Below are positions 43,267-48,482 of a DNA stretch of 48,482 nucleotides, piece after piece; the stretch's first letter is position 1; each line of letters starts with the position of its first letter. Position numbers and translations under genes: made by a program. The stretch is from assembly GCA_035299585.1 (NCBI GenBank), contig DATGWF010000070.1, forward strand, positions 1 to 48,482. The letters are read 5' to 3'. This DNA is from DATGWF01 sp035299585. GTDB taxonomy: Bacteria; Actinomycetota; Actinomycetes; Actinomycetales; Microbacteriaceae. The notes beneath the pieces were generated by a model. The model made no database searches. It saw only the letters and a list, made by a program, of their open reading frames with translations, and was not told the origin of the DNA.

Positions 43267-44372
43267 GAACGGCAGACATCCACCTGGGCGCCGTCCGGGC
43301 CAATGTTGAGCGCATGCGTCAGATCGCCGCAGACGTTCCGCTGATTGCGGTCGTCAAGGCCGATGGGTACGGCCACGGTGCGGTCCCGGTCGCGCGGGCC
43401 GCGCTCGCGGCGGGTGCGGACGCGCTCGGCGTCGCCGATATCACCGAGGGCCTGCAGCTTCGACGCGCCGGGATTCCAGGACGCATCCTGGCCTGGCTGC
43501 ACGAACCGGGAGCGAATTTCGGCGAGGCGATCGAAGCGGACCTCGAACTCGCGGTCTCGAACCGTGACCAGCTCGATGCAATTGTGGCGTCAGCGACCCA
43601 GCTCGGAACGCTCGCTCGGGTGCACCTCAAAGTCGACACCGGACTGAATCGCGGCGGTGCTCGTCGCGCCGAATGGCCGGCGCTCGTCGCGGCATTGTGC
43701 GCCGCCACAGCGGACGGTCGAGTGCGGCTGGAGGGCGTATTCAGCCACCTCGCGAATTTCTCTCTCGATGCGAACCGTGCCCAGGCAGTGCGCTTTGACG
43801 AGGCCGACGCCGAGCTTCGGCTTCGCGGCCTCGATCCGGACTGGCGTCACCTTGCGGCAAGCGAGGGCGTCCTGACCGACCCGGAACTACGGCGATTCGG
43901 CATGCGCGTGGGAATCGCGTTGTACGGCCTGTCTCCAACCGGCCTTCCCGCGGCGAACTACGGACTCACCCCCGTCATGACCCTCCGCTCTCGCGTGTCG
44001 CTCGTCAACGACATTCCCGCTGGTGAGGGTGCCTCGTACGGCCACGATTGGATTGCCGATGTGCCAACGCGCCTGGCACTCGTCCCGATCGGGTATGCCG
44101 ACGGGCTTCCGCGCGCCGCAAGCGGCCGAGCTGAAGTGTCGATTGGCGGCCAGAGGTTTCCCGTCCGTGGTCGCATCGCGATGGACCAAATCATCGTCGA
44201 CATCGCCGATGCGACGGTGCAGCCCGGCGACGACGTGGTCATTTGGGGAGATCCGAAACGCGGCGAACCCAGTGCCGACGAATGGGCGGAGTGGGCGGGG
44301 ACGATCGGCTACGAGCTCGTCACGAAGGTCGGTCGGCGGGTTGCGTACCGCTATCTCGAGGATCCGGCATGA
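43263..44372 (+). CDS. alr: alanine racemase
   Basis: A 369-residue PLP enzyme making D-alanine for peptidoglycan. Lys32 (AVVKADGYGHGAVPVARAAL) binds PLP and Tyr259 (GEGASYGHDW) is the second base. The sequence is complete, with the C-terminal YELVTKVGRRVAYRYL. The start is GTG overlapping the acpS stop; the end overlaps the tsaE ATG by four bases (ATGA). Confidence 0.97.
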   Translation: MRTADIHLGAVRANVERMRQIAADVPLIAVVKADGYGHGAVPVARAALAAGADALGVADITEGLQLRRAGIPGRILAWLHEPGANFGEAIEADLELAVSNRDQLDAIVASATQLGTLARVHLKVDTGLNRGGARRAEWPALVAALCAATADGRVRLEGVFSHLANFSLDANRAQAVRFDEADAELRLRGLDPDWRHLAASEGVLTDPELRRFGMRVGIALYGLSPTGLPAANYGLTPVMTLRSRVSLVNDIPAGEGASYGHDWIADVPTRLALVPIGYADGLPRAASGRAEVSIGGQRFPVRGRIAMDQIIVDIADATVQPGDDVVIWGDPKRGEPSADEWAEWAGTIGYELVTKVGRRVAYRYLEDPA

Positions 44373-44863
44373 GCCTCAACTGGACTGAACGCCTCACCCT
44401 CGAAACGTCCGCCGACGCCGAGGCGTTCGGAGCCGCGCTCGCCGTCGACCTCGCAGCCGGGGACGTGCTCGTGTTGTCGGGAGCGCTCGGAGCCGGCAAA
44501 ACGACGCTCACGCGAGGTATTGGGAGCGGCTTTGGCGTCCGAGGACCGATCACGAGCCCCACGTTTGTGGTCGCGAGAACGCATCCGAGCGAGTGCGGCG
44601 GGGCGCCGCTCGTGCATGTCGACGCATACCGGCTCGCTGACGCTCGTGAATTTGACGACCTCGACATCGATTTCGCCGCGTCACTCGTCGTCGTCGAATG
44701 GGGTGCCGGCATGCTCGACGGCGTGGTCGACTCGTGGCTCGAGATCGACTTGCAACGCGGTCGAGGTGACGACACCGACGCCTCGACCGACGAGGAACCT
44801 CGTGAGTGTGTCGTGCGCGGGTACGGACCGCGGTGGCGCGACCGTCCCGGCGCGCTCGCCTAG
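44369..44863 (+). CDS. tsaE: tRNA t6A synthesis ATPase TsaE
   Basis: A 164-residue P-loop ATPase that recharges the TsaB-TsaD complex in t6A37 tRNA modification. The Walker A motif GALGAGKTTLTRG is at about residues 38-50; SPTFVVARTH and HVDAYRLADAREFDDLDI follow, as does VVEWG. The frame is open further upstream into alr, but the ATG fused to the alr stop is the family start. Its TAG stop forms the first half of a -10 box for tsaB. Confidence 0.94.
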   Translation: MSLNWTERLTLETSADAEAFGAALAVDLAAGDVLVLSGALGAGKTTLTRGIGSGFGVRGPITSPTFVVARTHPSECGGAPLVHVDAYRLADAREFDDLDIDFAASLVVVEWGAGMLDGVVDSWLEIDLQRGRGDDTDASTDEEPRECVVRGYGPRWRDRPGALA

Positions 44864-44866
44864 GCT
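44861..44866 (+). promoter_or_regulatory. -10 box overlapping the tsaE stop codon
   Basis: TAGGCT begins with the TAG of tsaE and is six bases from the tsaB ATG. It is the same hexamer as at 2717-2735 and before glmS. It implies an extra leaderless start for tsaB-rimI-tsaD within the run. Confidence 0.55.
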
Positions 44867-44872
44867 GGATTC

Positions 44873-45454
44873 ATGCTGCTTGCGATTGATACGTCCGCCG
44901 GGACGAGCCTCGCGGTCCTCGACCTCGACGGTCAGGTCAATGTCAGCCACGGCACTCACGACACGCGGCGCCACGCAGAGGTGCTCGGGGAGTACTTGCG
45001 CGATGTGCCCGCACAGCGCATCACCGGAGTGGTTGTCGGCGTCGGTCCAGGGCCGTTCACCGGGTTGCGGGTCGGTATCGCTGCGGCGCGCGCATTCGCT
45101 TGGGGCGCGAACGTGCCGCTCCTCCCGCTCGTGAGTCACGACGCTATCGCCGCCGCGCGCTTGGGCGCCCGAGCGGACGCGGTGACATGCGTCGTTACCG
45201 ATGCGCGACGTCGGGAGTTCTTCGTCTCGGAGTACAGCGGAATGGTCCAGGGGGTGCCGCAGCGAGTGCGGGGACCCCGCATCGAAACCGCACTCGACCC
45301 TTCTGCCGAGCTGGCCGACGAGGTTTCGGCCGAGTGGCTCGCCCGAATCGCGCTCGCAAAGGTATCCGCGGGCTCGGCGTTCGAACCGGCAGACGCCGTG
45401 TACCTACGGTCGCCAGACGTCACGCTGCCGGCACACCGTCCGGAGCGACCATGA
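44873..45454 (+). CDS. tsaB: tRNA t6A synthesis protein TsaB
   Basis: A 193-residue protein, inactive ATPase partner of TsaD in the t6A pathway. It opens with MLLAIDTSAGTSLAVLD and carries VGVGPGPFTGLRVGIAAARA, both family marks. The usual pattern of residues for dimerisation with TsaD is present as judged by length and motif. It overlaps rimI by four bases (ATGA). Confidence 0.94.
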   Translation: MLLAIDTSAGTSLAVLDLDGQVNVSHGTHDTRRHAEVLGEYLRDVPAQRITGVVVGVGPGPFTGLRVGIAAARAFAWGANVPLLPLVSHDAIAAARLGARADAVTCVVTDARRREFFVSEYSGMVQGVPQRVRGPRIETALDPSAELADEVSAEWLARIALAKVSAGSAFEPADAVYLRSPDVTLPAHRPERP

Positions 45455-45918
45455 CCAATCTGCGGCCATTAACGCTCGAAGACCTCGACACCGTGTTCGC
45501 TCTCGAATGCGAACTCTTCGCCAACGATGCGTGGTCTCGAGCGGCATTTGAGAGTGAGATTGCCGCACCCTGGACCGACTACCTCGGCCTGCTCGACGCC
45601 GAGGGCGTCGTCATCGGGTACGGCGGGGTTTCGGTGCCCGCCGAGGGTGCCCCGGCCGACATTCAAACCATCGCCATCGCCCGCCAAGCGCAGCGGCGAG
45701 GGCATGGCGCGGCGCTCCTCGCGGCACTCGGAGAGTGTGCGGTGCGTCGTGGGGCGACCGAGTCACTGCTCGAGGTTCGCGCCGACAATCCGGCCGCTCA
45801 AGCTCTCTATCGGCGTTTCGGGTACCGTGACATTGCGGTCCGACCGCGTTACTACCAACCTGATGGCGTCGACGCCATCATCATGCGGGCGCCGCTCCCG
45901 TTCTCGGAGGAACCATGA
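45451..45918 (+). CDS. rimI: ribosomal-protein-alanine N-acetyltransferase (RimI-type GNAT)
   Basis: A 155-residue GNAT protein. The acetyl-CoA loop RQAQRRGHGAALL and EVRADNPAAQALYRRFGYRD fit RimI, which acetylates the N-terminus of S18 in E. coli. The gene's place between tsaB and tsaD is the usual one in actinobacteria; in some species the two are fused. It overlaps both neighbours by four bases. Substrate identity is by family and context only. Confidence 0.9.
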   Translation: MTNLRPLTLEDLDTVFALECELFANDAWSRAAFESEIAAPWTDYLGLLDAEGVVIGYGGVSVPAEGAPADIQTIAIARQAQRRGHGAALLAALGECAVRRGATESLLEVRADNPAAQALYRRFGYRDIAVRPRYYQPDGVDAIIMRAPLPFSEEP

Positions 45919-46964
45919 CTGAACCCCTGGTCCTCGGCATCGAAACGTCGTGCGACGAAACCGGCATTGGCATTGTTCGGGGCCGCACCCTCCTGGCGAA
46001 CGTGATTGCGTCGTCGATGGAGGAACACGCTCGATTCGGAGGCGTGGTGCCCGAGGTTGCCGCTCGCGCGCACCTCGAAGCGCTCACGCCCGCCCTGGAG
46101 GCGGCGCTCGCCGGAGCGGGTATTCGTCGCGATGAGCTCGACGCAATCGCGGTGACGGCCGGCCCAGGCCTTGCCGGAGCACTCATGGTGGGCGTTGGAG
46201 CGGCGAAGGCGCTCGCGGCCTCGCTCTCACTGCCGCTGTATGGCGTCAATCATCTTGTCGGTCACGTCGGTGCGGAGCTGCTCGACACCGACGCCCAACT
46301 CGAACTCCCCTCAATAGCGCTCCTCGTTTCCGGCGGGCACACCTCGCTGCTCCTCGTCCGAGATCTCGCGAGCGATGTCGTTCTGCTCGGTGAAACCATC
46401 GACGATGCGGCCGGAGAAGCCTTCGATAAGGTGGCCCGGCTTCTCGGACTTCCGTATCCCGGTGGGCCGCACATTGACCGCCTCGCAGACGGTGCCAACC
46501 CCGCTGCGTTCGCTTTCCCGCGCGGGCTCACGAGCCCGAAGGATCGCGCGGCGCACCGGTTCAACTTTTCCTTCTCGGGACTCAAAACCTCGGTGGCGCG
46601 AACCGTCGAACGCATCATCGACTCGGGCGAGCCGGTTCCGGTCGCCGACGTCGCGGCAAGCTTCCGTGAGGCGGTTGCCGACGTGCTCATCAGCAAAGCC
46701 CTCGATGCGTGCGCCGAATACGGCGTGCCGCGCTTGCTCCTCGGCGGGGGAGTGGTCGCAAACGCGCGGGTACGCGCGCTCGCGGCCGAACGCTGCACGG
46801 CCGCGGGAGTCACCCTCCGGATTCCGTCGCTCGCCTTGTGCACCGACAACGGCGCGATGATTGCGGCGATTGGCGCTCAGCGCATAGCCGCAGGGTTTCC
46901 GCCGAGCGCCGTCGACTTTGCGGCGGATTCGACACTGCCTGTCGAGGTCATCCAGGTCCCCTGA
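45915..46964 (+). CDS. tsaD: tRNA N6-threonylcarbamoyladenosine transferase TsaD
   Basis: The 349-residue catalytic subunit that transfers threonylcarbamoyl to A37 of ANN-decoding tRNAs. It begins with LVLGIETSCDETGIGIVRG and has the metal histidines in VNHLVGH (His113 and His117); SGGHTSLLLVRDL follows. Length and motifs are standard. It closes the t6A run with a four-base overlap (ATGA) to rimI. TsaC, the remaining enzyme, is not in this window. Confidence 0.96.
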   Translation: MTEPLVLGIETSCDETGIGIVRGRTLLANVIASSMEEHARFGGVVPEVAARAHLEALTPALEAALAGAGIRRDELDAIAVTAGPGLAGALMVGVGAAKALAASLSLPLYGVNHLVGHVGAELLDTDAQLELPSIALLVSGGHTSLLLVRDLASDVVLLGETIDDAAGEAFDKVARLLGLPYPGGPHIDRLADGANPAAFAFPRGLTSPKDRAAHRFNFSFSGLKTSVARTVERIIDSGEPVPVADVAASFREAVADVLISKALDACAEYGVPRLLLGGGVVANARVRALAAERCTAAGVTLRIPSLALCTDNGAMIAAIGAQRIAAGFPPSAVDFAADSTLPVEVIQVP

Positions 46965-46983
46965 GCGCGGGCCTGCAGCACGA

Positions 46984-46989
46984 TAGTCT
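46984..46989 (+). promoter_or_regulatory. -10 box for leaderless DUF4190-like gene
   Basis: TAGTCT with six bases to the GTG at 46996. GAAGGG between them is a partial Shine-Dalgarno sequence but sits directly against the start codon. It starts a new transcript 20 bases after the tsaD stop. Confidence 0.55.
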
Positions 46990-46995
46990 GAAGGG

Positions 46996-47379
46996 GTGAA
47001 CGACGCCGAAGCGATGCCCGAGCCCGTTGCGGCTCCGCTCGTGAGTGCTGGACAGTCCGCCGACGAGGCAGACCCGGCTCGCGTCGACACCGCTCAGTTG
47101 CTGCAGTTGGGCCGGGCGGAGGCCATCGAGCCGGAAGCCATCCCGCGAACCATTCCGTATGCGGTCATCTCGATCCTCTTGGGAGTGATCGGCGCGATTG
47201 GCGGACTCTTCGTGCTCTGGATGGTGCCGTTCTCGCTCGGCGCCATCGTGTTCGCCTGGCTCGCTCGGCGAGACGGCCAACGTGGTACCCCCGCCCGACT
47301 GGGCGTCGTCACGGGCCTCGTTGGTCTCGCCTTCGGCGGCGTGTGGGTGCTGTACGCCCTGGGCGCACTCATCGTCTAG
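46996..47379 (+). CDS. two-helix membrane protein (DUF4190-like)
   Basis: A 127-residue protein with an acidic N-terminal part (about 50 residues) and two hydrophobic helices near 53-80 and 102-124, separated by a short basic loop (ARRDGQRGTPARLG). This matches the DUF4190 layout seen in actinobacteria; no function is known. It starts at GTG after a good -10 box. Its TAG stop overlaps the convergent methyltransferase stop by means of CTAG. Confidence 0.75.
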   Translation: MNDAEAMPEPVAAPLVSAGQSADEADPARVDTAQLLQLGRAEAIEPEAIPRTIPYAVISILLGVIGAIGGLFVLWMVPFSLGAIVFAWLARRDGQRGTPARLGVVTGLVGLAFGGVWVLYALGALIV

Positions 47380-48482
47380 TTGGAACGAAGCCGTTCCGTC
47401 AGGATGGCGCGGTGACGGCCGGCAATCCGAGTCATGAACAGGGTTGCCGAAGCGGCGCCCTGGAGTGCGAGCTTCTTGCGCAGAGCCGCGGGATCGCCGT
47501 CCCAGCCGCGTTTCTTGATTTCCAACTGCCCGATGTCGCGCGCGGCGAGTTCGCGCCGCAGGGTGCGCTCATCCGCAGGGAAGACATCAACGACCCGAAA
47601 ACCGCTGGCGAAGCGACTCGATTTCGGTTCGTCCCCGGTGAGGTAGGCGATGCTCGGGCTGATGAGTCGAGCGCCCAGCTCGTCGGCGACGAGCGGCATG
47701 AGACGGGCACGAATTACCGCGCCGTTCGGTTCGTAGATGAAGGCGCCGAGCTCGCCGAGCTCGACGTCCGGCAGGTCGTCTGAGGCGGTCAATTCCGCCG
47801 CACCAGAGTCGTCCAGAACGAGTGCGCTCCGACGAACGTTCTCGCGTGCGAGCCCGCCGCTCCAGAGGGCACACTCGACCACGTCGCCATCGATACTCAC
47901 CCACTGTGTCTCGACCGGATGTGAGCCGAGCGATTGCGGAAGGGCGTCGCGATCGATTGCGGGGCCGAGCTTGATGCCGATGGGGTGACGGGCGCCGAGC
48001 TCGAATGCCCACGTGAGCGAGGGGCTGTAGCTTGCCGGATCGAATATCCGCTGCGATTGGCCGAAGCGGTCGACGGTGCGTCGCGCTGGGTCCAGCCAGA
48101 CAGCCCAGTCCGAGGGAATGTCGCTGTCTTGGGCGTTCTCGCATTCGACGCGCGCTTCCGGGAACGGCGCGAGGTTGACCGCGGCGAACGCTGCGGTGAC
48201 CTCGTCGGCGTCAACGGCGAGGACCGAGAGCCCGGCGGCAGCGAACGCGAGCGCGTCGCCTCCAATACCGCAGCCGAGGTCCACAACGCCGCCGCGGTGG
48301 CTGCGGATACGAGCCGCGTGCACGGCGGCAACGCGGAGTCGACTGGCTTGTTCGAGGCCGGCCTCGGTGAAGAGCATGCGTTCGGCGAAATCGCCGAACT
48401 TCGCGCGAGCGCGCCCGCGCAGTCGCGACTGCGTGAGTGCGGCTGAGACGAGCTCTGCAGAGTGACCGGCGGCCCGGAGCTT
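47376..48482 (-). CDS. SAM-dependent methyltransferase with THUMP-like C-terminal domain (partial)
   Basis: The frame runs off the right edge, so the N-terminus is missing; 368 residues are visible. The Rossmann motif I reads VVDLGCGIGGDALAFAAAG, followed by LAVDADEVTAAFAAVNL and WLDPARRT. The second half carries the THUMP-like domain found with this methyltransferase in actinobacteria (SGFRVVDVFPADERTLRREL, then GQLEIKKRGWDGDP). These proteins are annotated as class I methyltransferases of RNA or protein, with no proven substrate. An internal ATG at 48377 is not the start: family-like sequence (KFGDFAERM) continues upstream. Confidence 0.85.
   Translation of the reverse strand, partial: KLRAAGHSAELVSAALTQSRLRGRARAKFGDFAERMLFTEAGLEQASRLRVAAVHAARIRSHRGGVVDLGCGIGGDALAFAAAGLSVLAVDADEVTAAFAAVNLAPFPEARVECENAQDSDIPSDWAVWLDPARRTVDRFGQSQRIFDPASYSPSLTWAFELGARHPIGIKLGPAIDRDALPQSLGSHPVETQWVSIDGDVVECALWSGGLARENVRRSALVLDDSGAAELTASDDLPDVELGELGAFIYEPNGAVIRARLMPLVADELGARLISPSIAYLTGDEPKSSRFASGFRVVDVFPADERTLRRELAARDIGQLEIKKRGWDGDPAALRKKLALQGAASATLFMTRIAGRHRAILTERLRSN

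Overview
The window is a chromosomal housekeeping segment from a high-GC actinobacterium, most likely order Micrococcales and probably Microbacteriaceae. The supporting signs are pervasive G/C third codon positions, frequent GTG and TTG starts, a DUF4916 protein, an actinobacterial-type RpoB N-terminus, a ribosomal protein L15 with a long Ala/Lys/Pro tail, and a spc operon without an S14 gene. The family-level guess is inference; the phylum is near certain. No mobile element, CRISPR array, tRNA or rRNA was seen.

Region 1-4980 holds eight small accessory or poorly known genes on both strands: a stand-alone LysR-type ligand-binding domain, an alpha/beta hydrolase, a Nudix-fold DUF4916 protein, a GNAT acetyltransferase, an SRPBCC-like protein, an unrecognised protein, a DUF427 protein, a SprT-like metalloprotein and a spermidine-synthase-like protein. 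Most of them start at, or 6 nt after, what looks like a -10 box, so they are probably leaderless.

Region 4981-12675 is rpoB-rpoC with a clear sigma-A-type promoter, a leader of about 145 nt, a TTG start for RpoB and a strong terminator. Region 12676-15449 has four proteins of unknown function, three of them in a tight membrane-protein operon. Region 15450-20118 is the str operon (rpsL-rpsG-fusA-tuf) with a near-consensus promoter, a structured leader and a terminator after tuf. Two membrane genes (a small single-pass protein and a cytochrome-b-like protein) sit between tuf and the S10 operon.

Region 21357-36594 is the merged S10-spc-alpha cluster: rpsJ rplC rplD rplW rplB rpsS rplV rpsC rplP rpmC rpsQ rplN rplX rplE rpsH rplF rplR rpsE rpmD rplO secY adk infA rpmJ rpsM rpsK rpoA rplQ. 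Notable absences are rpsN (S14), map and rpsD. It is followed by truA, then rplM-rpsI with its own promoter and leader, then glmM.

Region 40075-48482 has coaA, divergent from glmS, followed by a cell-envelope and t6A-modification run, glmS-acpS-alr-tsaE-tsaB-rimI-tsaD, with four-base or one-base overlaps at most junctions. It ends with a two-helix membrane protein and a truncated methyltransferase with a THUMP-like domain.

I did not find a convincing new multi-gene system. The strongest non-routine signals are regulatory and architectural: (1) a recurrent TANNNT-N6/7-start arrangement marking at least ten predicted leaderless transcripts, including two back-to-back divergent pairs and two cases where a TAG stop codon is also the first half of the next -10 box; (2) long RNA hairpins in the leaders or junctions of the str, S10, rplO-secY, rpsK-rpoA and rplM transcripts; (3) low-complexity tails on several ribosomal proteins, basic on L15 and S17 and acidic on L17.
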